From Metabacillus idriensis (GTDB lineage: Bacteria; Bacillota; Bacilli; Bacillales; Bacillaceae), in the NCBI RefSeq assembly GCF_009674765.1, contig NZ_WKKF01000005.1, positions 1 through 64,000 on the forward strand: a stretch of 64,000 nucleotides of DNA, read 5' to 3'. Under the pieces are notes generated by a model. The model made no database searches and was not told the origin of the DNA. It saw only the letters and a program-made list of their open reading frames with translations. Within the stretch, counting starts at the first letter, position 1. The number at the start of each line of letters is the position of its first letter. The position numbers were made by a program, and so were the translations under genes. This document shows, in pieces, positions 1 to 8,110 of the stretch.

Positions 1-59
1 ATTTTGTGAAAACAGTTTAACCAAATTAACCTACGATGTTACGAGTAAGGAGCTAGTTT

Positions 60-190
60 CGTTCATGATAACTCGGCATGCCTGCGGGGTCTCCCATTTC
101 CTCTATTTTCCCGCAGGAGTCAAGTTTATCCTCCACAATCCACTTATGGTTTTAACATCAAGTCTAAAAGCAACAATGTTTACGAAAAGA
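60..190 (-). repeat. dispersed intergenic repeat, family 1, copy A
   Basis: The stretch contains a CTGCGGGGTCTCCCATTTCC block followed by CTATTTTCCCGCAGGAGTCAAG. Read on the minus strand it matches intergenic sequence at 29940-30090 and, in shorter form, 27345-27460, including flanking CAATCCACTTA/TAAGTGGAT-like words. It is non-coding; open frames crossing it have no ribosome binding site. Confidence 0.7.
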
Positions 191-199
191 GCCTTTATA

Positions 200-232
200 A
201 AAAATCTCCTATCAGTAATGATAGGAGATTTC
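200..232 (-). terminator. gudB terminator
   Basis: A perfect inverted repeat (AAATCTCCTATC / GATAGGAGATTT) around a short loop is followed on the minus strand by a T-run, just downstream of the gudB stop codon. Confidence 0.85.
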
Positions 233-256
233 TTGAATTCATGCAAATATTTGATT

Positions 257-1528
257 TTAGATCCAGCCTCTGAAGCGGGATGCTTCTGCCATTTTGCGGA
301 CCCCGACCATGTATGCTGCGAGACGCATATCAACACGTCGTGTTTGTGCTGCATCATAAATATTATTAAACGATTTAACCATAACTTTTTCAAGCTTTTC
401 ATCAACTTCTTCTTCGGACCAGTAATAGCCTTGGTTGTTTTGAACCCATTCAAAGTAAGAAACGGTAACGCCTCCTGCGCTTGCCAATACATCCGGCACA
501 AGGAGGATGCCGCGGTCAGTGAGGATTTGCGTTGCTTCAAGCGTCGTCGGGCCATTTGCAGCCTCTACAACAATACTTGCGCGGATTAAGTGTGCATTCT
601 CTTCTGTGATTTGATTCTCAATCGCAGCCGGCACTAAAATATCACAGTCAAGCTCGAGCAGTTCCTTATTTGAAATTGTATCATTGAATAACTTTGTTAC
701 TGTTCCAAAGCTGTCGCGGCGGTCAAGCAAGTAGTCAATATCAAGACCTTCTGGATCATGCAGACCTCCATACGCATCTGAGATCCCAATAATTTTCGCA
801 CCTGCGTCATGCATGAATTTCGCTAAGTAGCTTCCAGCATTTCCAAATCCCTGTACAACAACACGGGCGCCCTTAAGCTCAATTCCTTTTTTCTTGGCAG
901 CTTCATATATACAAATCGTAACGCCCTTCGCAGTTGCTGATTCACGGCCATGTGAACCTCCAAGCACTAAAGGCTTTCCTGTAATAAATCCAGGTGAATT
1001 AAATTCATCTATTCTGCTGTACTCATCCATCATCCACGCCATAATTTGTGAATTGGTGAAAACATCCGGAGCAGGAATATCTTTTGTCGGTCCGACAATC
1101 TGGCTGATCGCTCTTACGTATCCGCGGCTCAAGCGCTCTAATTCACGGAATGACATATCACGGGGATCACAGACAATACCGCCCTTTCCACCGCCGTAAG
1201 GCAAATCAACAATGCCGCACTTTAAACTCATCCATATTGACAGCGCTTTAACTTCAGTTTCGGTTACACCCGGATGGAACCGGATTCCGCCCTTAGTAGG
1301 TCCTACTGCATCGTTATGCTGGGCGCGGTAGCCAGTAAAAATCTTGACTGAGCCGTCATCCATTCTTACAGGTATTTTTACCGTCATCATTCTCAGCGGT
1401 TCTTTTAATAATTCATAAACTTCTTCAGGGTATCCTAGTTTCTCTAGGGCTTTATGTATCACCGTTTGTGTTGATTTCAACACATCATGCTTTTCTCGTT
1501 TATGATCGGTGCTTTTTTCGGCTACCAT
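257..1528 (-). CDS. gudB: NAD-specific glutamate dehydrogenase GudB
   Basis: Catabolic glutamate dehydrogenase (423 aa) that converts glutamate to 2-oxoglutarate and ammonium in the cytoplasm. The sequence is nearly colinear with B. subtilis GudB: substrate-binding GPTKGGIRFHP near residue 76, the catalytic-lysine motif GGGKGGI at about 112-118, the Rossmann motif GFGNAGS near 228 and the C-terminal MAEASRFRGWI. The ATG start has a GGAGGT ribosome site 6-7 nt upstream. The next gene upstream is mecB, as in B. subtilis. The nine-base duplication that inactivates GudB in laboratory strain 168 (two VKA units near residue 93) is absent, so the enzyme should be active. RocG is the paralogue; gene order favours GudB. 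Confidence 0.96.
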   Translation of the reverse strand: MVAEKSTDHKREKHDVLKSTQTVIHKALEKLGYPEEVYELLKEPLRMMTVKIPVRMDDGSVKIFTGYRAQHNDAVGPTKGGIRFHPGVTETEVKALSIWMSLKCGIVDLPYGGGKGGIVCDPRDMSFRELERLSRGYVRAISQIVGPTKDIPAPDVFTNSQIMAWMMDEYSRIDEFNSPGFITGKPLVLGGSHGRESATAKGVTICIYEAAKKKGIELKGARVVVQGFGNAGSYLAKFMHDAGAKIIGISDAYGGLHDPEGLDIDYLLDRRDSFGTVTKLFNDTISNKELLELDCDILVPAAIENQITEENAHLIRASIVVEAANGPTTLEATQILTDRGILLVPDVLASAGGVTVSYFEWVQNNQGYYWSEEEVDEKLEKVMVKSFNNIYDAAQTRRVDMRLAAYMVGVRKMAEASRFRGWI

Positions 1529-1586
1529 TCGAGTAAACCTCCTACTGTCTTTTCAATTGTGTGGAAATGTCCACCTTTCATGACAT

Positions 1587-1615
1587 AGTATACACCTTCA
1601 GATGTTTTCTGCAAA
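1587..1615 (-). promoter_or_regulatory. probable SigA promoter of gudB
   Basis: On the minus strand TTTGCA, a 17-bp spacer and TATACT lie about 60 bp upstream of the gudB start. The rest of 1616-1820 is AT-rich with no recognisable gene. Confidence 0.5.
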
Positions 1616-1814
1616 GTAGAAAAAGCAGAAATAAAACAAAAACAAACTCATTTTTGTAAGCGATTTCAATGATGTGGTGTTAATGGGTAAAATTGGCTAT
1701 ATATTGCGGATTGAAGTTTGAAAATAGTGAATATTTTCAACTGCTCGAGGATTTAATCTTCTTCGCCAGTCCATTTTTGAGCACAGTTTCAACATGACAA
1801 ACGGCCAAATCAAA

Positions 1815-1842
1815 AAACAAAACCTGCAGTAAATCTGCAGGC
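1815..1842 (-). terminator. mecB terminator
   Basis: CCTGCAG-loop-CTGCAGG followed on the minus strand by TTTTGTTTTTTG, directly after the mecB stop. Confidence 0.75.
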
Positions 1843-1850
1843 GTTATTTG

Positions 1851-2447
1851 TTATTTTGTTTTACTCCAATAGTAGTGATGCAGTTTTTCAATTGCACCAT
1901 CTGCCATTATGCATTTTCCGTATTCATGGAGATAATGAATGGAGATCATGGATGGATTACCGTATTCTGCAATGATTGAAATTAAGGAATCCACTTCGAT
2001 CGGCTGATGCTCATCTAGCATGAAGTAAAATCTGTTCTGATGGGAGTATACGGCTCCTTCTTTTATTCCTTGCGAGAAGAGTGCATTTGACAGCTGTATG
2101 ATGTCTTCAAACTCATTGAATTCAAAAATAATATCATAGCTTTGATCGAGCTCCACTTGCATCTCAATGTAATCATCTGCGTAATCTTCATCAGTCTCTT
2201 CTTCCTCATGGTTTTTGGTCACGATGATGACCATCCCCTGAGCTTGAAGAGAGTATACTTCAACTGCAATTGGCCCGCTTGGTTCAAAGCCAAGCTCTTC
2301 ACTTGCTTCATCCATCATTTCTCTGAAAAGCTGATGCACTTTCAATGAATCTTTCCATAAGTCTTCCTTCGTAAGTCCTCTGTCCATTAGATCGTCTATT
2401 GTTAAGAAGATTTTTATCTTGTTATAGTTCAATCGCTCTAGCCGCAT
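1851..2447 (-). CDS. mecB: MecA-family adaptor protein MecB (YpbH)
   Basis: Adaptor of the MecA family (198 aa). The family binds substrate proteins and hands them to ClpC for degradation or remodelling; B. subtilis MecB/YpbH is the paralogue of the competence regulator MecA. The N-terminus (MRLERLNYNKIKIFLTIDDL) is the conserved MecA substrate-binding segment. An acidic linker near residues 80-95 (EEEETDEDYADD) leads into the C-terminal ClpC-binding half. The ATG start has a GGAGGG site. It sits directly upstream of gudB in the same orientation, as in B. subtilis, but a terminator and a promoter separate them, so it is probably monocistronic. Confidence 0.92.
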   Translation of the reverse strand: MRLERLNYNKIKIFLTIDDLMDRGLTKEDLWKDSLKVHQLFREMMDEASEELGFEPSGPIAVEVYSLQAQGMVIIVTKNHEEEETDEDYADDYIEMQVELDQSYDIIFEFNEFEDIIQLSNALFSQGIKEGAVYSHQNRFYFMLDEHQPIEVDSLISIIAEYGNPSMISIHYLHEYGKCIMADGAIEKLHHYYWSKTK

Positions 2448-2579
2448 CCCTTACCCTCCTGCCGTCAGAACGCCCTTTTCCTTATCATATGAAATACAGA
2501 TGGGATGGTTCGTTGATTTTTAACAAGTTTACACTCTCTTATCCCATTAAGACAAGCAAAAGATTTCGGGGTGCTCAGG

Positions 2580-3500
2580 TTACACAGAAAGGCGTTCTTT
2601 AAGCCAATTGTCCCACTGGTTTTTCGTATCCCCGACGAAAAATGATTCATAGTTTTTCAAATGCTCTCTTGGAACTTTATTAAAGGCGTTGCCTCCTAGA
2701 CCTATGATCAAGCTGCTGTATTTTTTTGAAAGCTCCTCAACTGACTCGACCGTTTTTGCAATGTTTTCCTGCAGAGTGCATGAGTAGAATAAAAACCTCG
2801 GATTTACTTCTTCAAGGACAATATCGATATCCCCGTCGGCGATGCTCGTCCCAAGATAAATGACTTCAAACCCTTTTCTTCTTAAATAAAGAGTAAAGAT
2901 CAGAAGTCCCAGTTCATGCCATTCTCCTGGCCCGCAAACAGAAACTACTTTCGGAAGCAGTCCGTTTACAGGCAGGGTATGTAGGATGATCCCGATTCTC
3001 GAACGGAGAAATGACGACGCAAAATGCTCATGTGCAGAAGTAATTTTGCCATTTTCCCACATGTCTCCGATTTTCACGAGAAGAGTTCCTAAAATGTCGA
3101 TGAGGACTTTGTCAATTGAATAAAGACTAAAAGCCTTATTTAATAGTTCATGCGCCTGATTCTCATCAAATGAAAGCAAAGCCGAAAGCAGCTCTTCTGT
3201 TAAATCCAACGCATGGTCAGGTGTATCGGAACTTGCTGACACTGCAAGAGGCTCTTCTGAAGCAAGGCCGCTGTTTTCAAGCAAATTAACTGCCTGGCTG
3301 ATGGTAAAGCCTTTATTTACTTTGTTGATCAGCCACTTTAAAATTTTTATATGTTCTTCTGTATATAAACGGTGCCCTGAATCATTTCGAACCGGTGCAA
3401 TCATATTATAGCGTCTTTCCCAAGCTCTTAATGTCCCTGGTTGGATTCCAAGCATTTTGGAAACTGCCTTAATGTTGTATTTGCCTTCTTGACCAGACAT
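2580..3500 (-). CDS. MerR-family regulator with cobalamin-binding domain (CarH/LitR type)
   Basis: Predicted B12-dependent transcriptional regulator, 306 aa. Residues 6-70 form a MerR winged helix (TLRAWERRYNMI). Residues 95-180 are the helical cap of B12 photoreceptors, and 183-300 the cobalamin-binding Rossmann domain. Visible signature residues are Trp148 followed nine residues later by Glu158-His159 (the Wx9EH light-sensing motif of CarH) and Glu193-x-His195-x-x-Gly198 (ExHxxG, lower axial ligand). The frame is open 62 codons further upstream, but ATG 3500 has a GGAGG site and matches family N-termini. CarH/LitR proteins repress DNA in the dark with adenosylcobalamin and release it in light. 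Targets here are unknown; no carotenoid or photolyase gene is in the window. Confidence 0.85.
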   Translation of the reverse strand: MSGQEGKYNIKAVSKMLGIQPGTLRAWERRYNMIAPVRNDSGHRLYTEEHIKILKWLINKVNKGFTISQAVNLLENSGLASEEPLAVSASSDTPDHALDLTEELLSALLSFDENQAHELLNKAFSLYSIDKVLIDILGTLLVKIGDMWENGKITSAHEHFASSFLRSRIGIILHTLPVNGLLPKVVSVCGPGEWHELGLLIFTLYLRRKGFEVIYLGTSIADGDIDIVLEEVNPRFLFYSCTLQENIAKTVESVEELSKKYSSLIIGLGGNAFNKVPREHLKNYESFFVGDTKNQWDNWLKERLSV

Positions 3501-3536
3501 ATCTAATCCTCCAATAACAAAAATCACTGTACTCAA

Positions 3537-3575
3537 AGTATATAGGATTAAACAGCATGTGTAAACTTTGTATAA
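3537..3575 (-). promoter_or_regulatory. promoter of the CarH/LitR-like gene, with candidate operator
   Basis: Minus strand: TTTACA, 17-bp spacer, TATACT, upstream of the start at 3500. The -35 is embedded in TTATACAAAGTTTACACATG, where imperfect repeats could serve as an autoregulatory site as known for CarH/LitR genes. The operator assignment is inference. Confidence 0.5.
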
Positions 3576-3633
3576 CAAATGAATAATCCTGCAATTGCAG
3601 CACATTTTTTCATTAGATATGTACACTAAAATC

Positions 3634-4023
3634 TTAATGAGCTTTTTTAGGCGAGAAATTTTGAAGGTTTGCCGTTGCCAGCCCATATAAAACTGTAAAA
3701 GCTGCTAATACTAAAGTTTGCCAAAATCCTATTTGAAATAATATATAAAAATTAATAAAAACACAATAACTAATCGTCGTCTCAAGCACATCGCCTTCGT
3801 TTCTTGCGATTTTAAACGTTAGTCTTAATGCTGTTTTTATAAGAGAAGCGTGCAGGATAAATCCAATTGAAAATAGGATCATTGAAAAAAAGGATCTTGC
3901 AGGGTTTAATACGAGCATCATAATAAATTCAGACAGTTGAAACGGAAGCTGTACAGGTATCCAAATGCATGCTAAATAGGCAGATAAGTACCCGATGATC
4001 AAAAACGCGGCATGTTTAAACAA
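3634..4023 (-). CDS. conserved hypothetical membrane protein
   Basis: A 129-residue, very hydrophobic protein with about four predicted membrane segments (near 5-25, 30-60, 85-105 and 105-120) and a short basic C-terminus (SPKKAH). I do not recognise the family. The start is TTG at 4023, supported by a GGGGAGGG site; no in-frame ATG fits. It lies upstream of the B12-binding MerR gene in the same direction, with a separate promoter between, so co-regulation is possible but not shown. A hairpin sits directly in front of its ribosome binding site. Confidence 0.6.
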   Translation of the reverse strand: MFKHAAFLIIGYLSAYLACIWIPVQLPFQLSEFIMMLVLNPARSFFSMILFSIGFILHASLIKTALRLTFKIARNEGDVLETTISYCVFINFYILFQIGFWQTLVLAAFTVLYGLATANLQNFSPKKAH

Positions 4024-4025
4024 AA

Positions 4026-4057
4026 AAATCCCTCCCCTACACTTTTATATGTAGGGA
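4026..4057 (-). terminator. hairpin between the CBS gene and the membrane-protein gene
   Basis: Minus strand: CCCTACA-TATAAAAG-TGTAGGG, then GAGGGATTTTTTT. It could end transcription of the CBS-domain gene, but the downstream arm abuts the GGGAGGG ribosome site of the TTG-start gene, so it could also affect translation initiation. Confidence 0.5.
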
Positions 4058-4065
4058 AGGGGGGT

Positions 4066-4701
4066 TTATTCATCTTCGTGGATATCGAGGACTCTGAATC
4101 CTGACTTTTCTATTCTTTCGATAAACCGGCTGATATTGTCCTTTTTTTCAATTTTCATGACAATTCTTCTGACCATGCTTTCGGTTTCATCAAACGTTAC
4201 AAGGGAAATGATGTCTTCATGAAACTGCCTTGCAAGCTCTGTCAGCCTTGCGATCCTGCCCTCTGTTTCAACTGAGGTAAATGCAATTCTGACTCCTTTT
4301 TTGTTCATTCCGAATGCGCTTTGAAATTGTTCAAGAACATCATATCTCGTAACAATACCCAAGTATTCCTTTTCTTCTCCAACTACGGCAATCAGCGGAA
4401 AGTCTTTTAACTGCAGCAGCGTTTTTTCAAAAATCTCATCACCTTCAAGGAAAACATCCCGATTGACGGCAATTTCTTCCGCTTTTTTATTTTTCAAGAA
4501 ATCGTCTTTCTGTACATTAGATTCAAAAAAATGCTCATATAGGTGATAACGGGTGATCATCCCTATGTATGCCGTCCCCTCCAAAACCGGAATTCCATCA
4601 ATCTTATGTTTTTCCAGCTTTTCAAGCACCGTATACAGCGAATCCTCCGCTGCGGCATGTATTGTTCTTGCCTTAGGAATCATCGTACTTTTAACAAACA
4701 T
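4066..4701 (-). CDS. CBS-domain protein
   Basis: A 211-aa cytoplasmic protein with a tandem pair of CBS domains (about 8-60 and 72-130, with IDGIPVLEG and YLGIVTRYDVLEQF) and a C-terminal region near 135-205 resembling an ACT-like sensory domain (VRIAFTSVETEGRIARLTEL...). The architecture resembles AcuB-type CBS-ACT proteins; CBS pairs generally bind adenosyl nucleotides and regulate a partner. No partner is evident. ATG 4701 follows a GGGGTGAT site. The gene is separated from ypbF by about 70 bp and may start the small group that runs down to the MerR gene. Confidence 0.75.
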   Translation of the reverse strand: MFVKSTMIPKARTIHAAAEDSLYTVLEKLEKHKIDGIPVLEGTAYIGMITRYHLYEHFFESNVQKDDFLKNKKAEEIAVNRDVFLEGDEIFEKTLLQLKDFPLIAVVGEEKEYLGIVTRYDVLEQFQSAFGMNKKGVRIAFTSVETEGRIARLTELARQFHEDIISLVTFDETESMVRRIVMKIEKKDNISRFIERIEKSGFRVLDIHEDE

Positions 4702-4770
4702 CGCATCACCCCATTAACGTTTTAGCATACATTCGCTGTTATTTGCTAAATTCCTTTATACTCCTTCTAT

Positions 4771-5235
4771 TTATTTGCTTTCAAAATACAGGTTAATATC
4801 AAAATCCTTCTTCATCATGTCATAAACCTCGCCTCTTTTTTTCCAGTGATAAGGCTGTGGCCACAATTCAGAGCTTTTCCGGATAATTTCCGTTCTTAAG
4901 CCATGATATTCCTTTTCGTACTTTTCTTCTTTTTTCTTATAATAATGAGATGTTGCATACCCTGCCCCTATGGTTAATATGATGAAAAAGTGAAAGGCGC
5001 TTCCAACTACTTGACCGAGCATATAGCCAATATCGCTTCCGTTGGGAACAACAATCAATTGATAAAAGTAGAGAAAAAAGGCCATCCCGCCTGTCAGTGT
5101 AAACATCTGGAATCTAAAACAGTTCTTTTTATACCGCTCATATTTTCGTTTTTTATTCAGTACGCTCTGAAGCATTTGTTTAGTCGCTAAGTCGGTAGAA
5201 TCACTAAGCTGCTGTATTTGCTTTTCCACACACAT
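4771..5235 (-). CDS. ypbF: YpbF-like membrane protein (DUF2663)
   Basis: A 154-residue membrane protein with two hydrophobic helices (about 45-65 and 75-100) flanked by charged coiled-coil-like segments (KKRKYERYKKN and KKKEEKYEKEY). Length, topology and position beside ypbE-ypbD-recQ match B. subtilis YpbF, whose function is unknown. The frame begins GTG-ATG; I chose the ATG at 5235, which is better spaced from AGGAG than the GTG at 5238. Confidence 0.78.
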   Translation of the reverse strand: MCVEKQIQQLSDSTDLATKQMLQSVLNKKRKYERYKKNCFRFQMFTLTGGMAFFLYFYQLIVVPNGSDIGYMLGQVVGSAFHFFIILTIGAGYATSHYYKKKEEKYEKEYHGLRTEIIRKSSELWPQPYHWKKRGEVYDMMKKDFDINLYFESK

Positions 5236-5311
5236 CACATCTCCTGGGAAAGGTTCTTTTCTTATACCAGATTATATGATGTTGTCCATCTTGATATGAA
5301 AAGCAAGCATG

Positions 5312-5342
5312 AAAAAAAACGCATGCTGTTTTCATGCGTTTA
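5312..5342 (-). terminator. ypbE terminator
   Basis: ACGCATG-loop-CATGCGT followed by eight T residues on the minus strand, at the ypbE stop codon. Confidence 0.85.
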
Positions 5343-6032
5343 CTGTTTAATCGGTATTTTAAGTACTTGACCTTCATACACACCGTCTCCGCTCATCTGG
5401 TTCCATTGCTTAATTAAAGCCTCGCCTGAGCGGTCACTGTAATATTTCACGGAGATTCTGTACAGATTTTCTTCAGGACCCACTGTGTGTTCGATTACTT
5501 TGTACTCTTCTTTTGGTTCGGGTTCGGGCTCTGGTTTTGGTTCTGGTTTTGGTTCTGGTTCTGGTTTTGGTTCTGGTTCTGGCTGTGTTTTTTCAGGTTC
5601 AGGCTCTGCTGAAGTTTGCTGAGCTGCCGCCTCTGTTTTGAAAGTTGTTTCTGCTGAGCTTACAGACGCTTGATCAGCTTCTTGTGATTTTGTTTCAGAT
5701 TCTTCTAAGGACTGTTCGTCAGAAGACTGCTCTTCTTCTTCCTCTTCATCACCATATTTTATTAAGACATCTTCATAGTCGGAAATATTTTCTCCATTGA
5801 CGGTTTTACTGCGGTCATCGAAATAAGAAATAATGTAGTAAAACACTATGGGAAGCAGAAAAAAGAATAAGGCCAGTATGCTTATAGCGGGATATTTATA
5901 CTTTGATTTCTTTTTGTCTTTCTTTTTATGAAGTTCACTTCTGGATGGATAGCTGCCAGTTCTTGATTTGTATTCATCTATCTTATTTTTCCTGGAAGAG
6001 CGTGACGCAGCTGCTTCTTCATTTTTACTCAT
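5340..6032 (-). CDS. ypbE: YpbE-like LysM membrane protein
   Basis: Single-pass membrane protein, 230 aa. A basic, serine-rich cytoplasmic N-terminus (1-50) is followed by one membrane helix (about 50-70), an acidic Glu/Ser-rich stretch, a low-complexity Pro-Glu-Lys repeat region (about 140-175) and a C-terminal LysM domain (VIEHTVGPEENLYRISVKYY ...) expected to bind peptidoglycan outside the cell. The start is ATG 6032 with GGAGGTG; it overlaps the end of ypbD by 8 bp, suggesting translational coupling. Position and layout match B. subtilis YpbE. The Pro/Glu spacer probably spans the wall. Confidence 0.85.
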   Translation of the reverse strand: MSKNEEAAASRSSRKNKIDEYKSRTGSYPSRSELHKKKDKKKSKYKYPAISILALFFFLLPIVFYYIISYFDDRSKTVNGENISDYEDVLIKYGDEEEEEEQSSDEQSLEESETKSQEADQASVSSAETTFKTEAAAQQTSAEPEPEKTQPEPEPKPEPEPKPEPKPEPEPEPKEEYKVIEHTVGPEENLYRISVKYYSDRSGEALIKQWNQMSGDGVYEGQVLKIPIKQ

Positions 6033-6621
6033 ATTTTTCACCTCCGTTAATGTACTGCAAACGAATTTGAATGGCAAACACCAAATCGATTAAGAAATGT
6101 GCAAAGACTGTGACGAATAAATTACCTGTCCAATCATACACAAAACCAAGCAGCAAACTGATCAGCATCACCATAATAAACAGCAGACCTTTTGTTATAT
6201 AACGAAAATGCAGGACTGCAAAGATGATGCTTGCTGTCCAAATGCCAAAATGAGTCTGAATGACACCGCGAAATAAAAGTTCTTCTGTAAAGGAAATTAA
6301 CAGACATAGAAAGAAAATATGCGGCAAGGAACGGTGTCTGAACATTTTTTCATTGATGCCGCCATCATCATACCATTCTTTCGGCATAGTGTGCATGATG
6401 ATCCAATCGAAAATCATCACAATAACAGCAGTCAATCCGCCGAACAGCAAGATTTCTGCCAGTTCAGGCCTCCATATTTCCTTAAAATCAGACAATCTGT
6501 TAAATAACATCATACTTAAAAAGACGGAAATTGTAAGTAGTAAAATTTGAGTAAAATAGAGCTGCTGAAGCAGCTGCCCATCTGTCATTTTTTTGACAAG
6601 TTCATTTTGACGCTTAACCAT
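6025..6621 (-). CDS. ypbD: CPBP-family intramembrane metalloprotease YpbD
   Basis: Member of the CAAX protease/bacteriocin-processing (Abi, CPBP) membrane family, 198 aa from ATG 6621. Motif 1 EELLFRG lies near residue 113, motif 2 is the His of AVLHFRY, motif 3 the His of FAHFLID; these are the predicted metal ligands and catalytic residues. About five membrane helices. A TTG at 6642 would add seven residues and overlap recQ by 17 bp, with AAAGG upstream; ATG with GAGTGAT is preferred but not certain. Substrate unknown; the gene is tightly linked to recQ and ypbE as in B. subtilis. Confidence 0.85.
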   Translation of the reverse strand: MVKRQNELVKKMTDGQLLQQLYFTQILLLTISVFLSMMLFNRLSDFKEIWRPELAEILLFGGLTAVIVMIFDWIIMHTMPKEWYDDGGINEKMFRHRSLPHIFFLCLLISFTEELLFRGVIQTHFGIWTASIIFAVLHFRYITKGLLFIMVMLISLLLGFVYDWTGNLFVTVFAHFLIDLVFAIQIRLQYINGGEKYE

Positions 6622-6625
6622 TTCA

Positions 6626-8101
6626 TCACTCGTTCTGGCCAAAAATAGCCTTTAATTCTGCCTTCCACTCAAGGAGATGCAGATGCGTATGCTTCTCTTT
6701 CTTTTCTTCATAAAGTAAAAGATCAAGTCCGCACCTGTCACAGCAAATCTCCTGTGATTGGAAATTTTTTTCTTCAAAGTAATTGAGAATGCCTTGTCGC
6801 CTGCATTCTTTTGACAGCAGCCATTTCATAACTGCGTCTAATTTTCTTTTTTTGAAAGAACGCCTGTCTTCAATTTTCCCCCAAATGAATTGAATCGCCT
6901 GTTGTTCATTTCCGGACAGGGGATATGGGATCTTTTCGATATGATGAAGAATAAATCTTCCCTGTATTTCATTTACGCCAGCCGTTTCAAATGATCCTTC
7001 AGCATCTCTGCCTGCAGAGATTTGATAAATGGTCTGATGGAGCTGTTCATACGTTGAAAACTCAGATTCCAGCAGGGATAAAGGTATTTCCATATCTCCG
7101 CTTCCAATAAGAGATATTGCTACACTTGGCAGTCCATCTCTTCCGGCTCTTCCTATTTCCTGCACGTAGGATTCCATTTGAGAGGGAAAATGAAAATGGA
7201 TGACATATCTGACATTCCCTTTATTAACACCCATTCCAAATGCATTTGTGCAGCAGACCACATCTAATTGATCATATATAAACTGCTGCTGAATCAGTGT
7301 CCTCTGCTCTTGCTCCATCCCGGCATGATAACAGGCAGACTCGCTAATGCCCTCCATTTTTAGAAATTGCGCAAGGTTTTCCGTCCATTTTCTGCTTGAG
7401 CAGTATATAATACCAGGGCCTTTCAGGGTTTTTACTAGTTCAGATACTCGTTTCATCTTACCTTCAAGTGAATGGCACTCCTCAATTTTAATAGCAATAT
7501 TGCTCCGGTTAACTGATTGAATATGCCTTTTTGCGTTCGTCATGTGGAGAGATTTTTCAATATCCTTAAGCACCTCTGGTGTCGCAGTCGCAGTCAGTGC
7601 CATGCAAGGTGCCCAGCCAAGTTTCTCTCTTAATTCACCTAGCTTTGAGTAGTCAGGTCTGAAATCATGACCCCATTGAGAAATACAGTGAGCTTCATCA
7701 ACTACAAATAATGAGAGTTTTATCTCCCGAAGTGCAGAAGCAACTGCTTCAGACTGCAGAATTTCTGGCGATGCAAAGATATATTTGTATTGATTCAGTC
7801 TGCTTAATGCTCTTTGTCTTTCCATATAAGGGAGAGCGCCATTTAAGCCAATGACCCTCTTCTCCCCCCGGAGGCGAATTTGCTGAATCTGATCTTCCAT
7901 TAGTGAAAGGAGCGGTGAAACGATCAGAACCGTCCCTTCCAGAATGTAAGCAGGCAGCTGATAGCAAAGCGACTTCCCTCCTCCTGTAGGAAGAAGGGCG
8001 ATTGCATCATGGCCGTCTATAATGTCCGTTATGATGGTTTCCTGGCCAGTTCGAAATGAATCATGTCCGAAATGGCGCTTTAATGCTTGTTTAACGTTCA
8101 T
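6626..8101 (-). CDS. recQ: ATP-dependent DNA helicase RecQ
   Basis: Superfamily-2 3'-5' DNA helicase (491 aa) for replication-fork repair and recombination. The Walker A segment PTGGGKSLCYQLP lies near residue 40, the DEAH box VVDEAHCISQWGHDFRPDY near 133 and motif VI IGRAGRDG near 318. A Cys cluster near the C-terminus (C..R.G...CCDRCG) corresponds to the RecQ zinc site. The protein ends soon after, so the C-terminal HRDC domain of E. coli RecQ is missing, as in the short B. subtilis RecQ (YpbC). ATG 8101 has GGAGG. Cotranscribed with ypbB, 9 bp upstream. Confidence 0.93.
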   Translation of the reverse strand: MNVKQALKRHFGHDSFRTGQETIITDIIDGHDAIALLPTGGGKSLCYQLPAYILEGTVLIVSPLLSLMEDQIQQIRLRGEKRVIGLNGALPYMERQRALSRLNQYKYIFASPEILQSEAVASALREIKLSLFVVDEAHCISQWGHDFRPDYSKLGELREKLGWAPCMALTATATPEVLKDIEKSLHMTNAKRHIQSVNRSNIAIKIEECHSLEGKMKRVSELVKTLKGPGIIYCSSRKWTENLAQFLKMEGISESACYHAGMEQEQRTLIQQQFIYDQLDVVCCTNAFGMGVNKGNVRYVIHFHFPSQMESYVQEIGRAGRDGLPSVAISLIGSGDMEIPLSLLESEFSTYEQLHQTIYQISAGRDAEGSFETAGVNEIQGRFILHHIEKIPYPLSGNEQQAIQFIWGKIEDRRSFKKRKLDAVMKWLLSKECRRQGILNYFEEKNFQSQEICCDRCGLDLLLYEEKKEKHTHLHLLEWKAELKAIFGQNE

Positions 8102-8110
8102 GACTTCCTC

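Noticed and set aside
65-589. 174-codon plus-strand and 150-codon minus-strand frames at the left end
   Set aside because: Both overlap gudB in other frames and the family-1 repeat.
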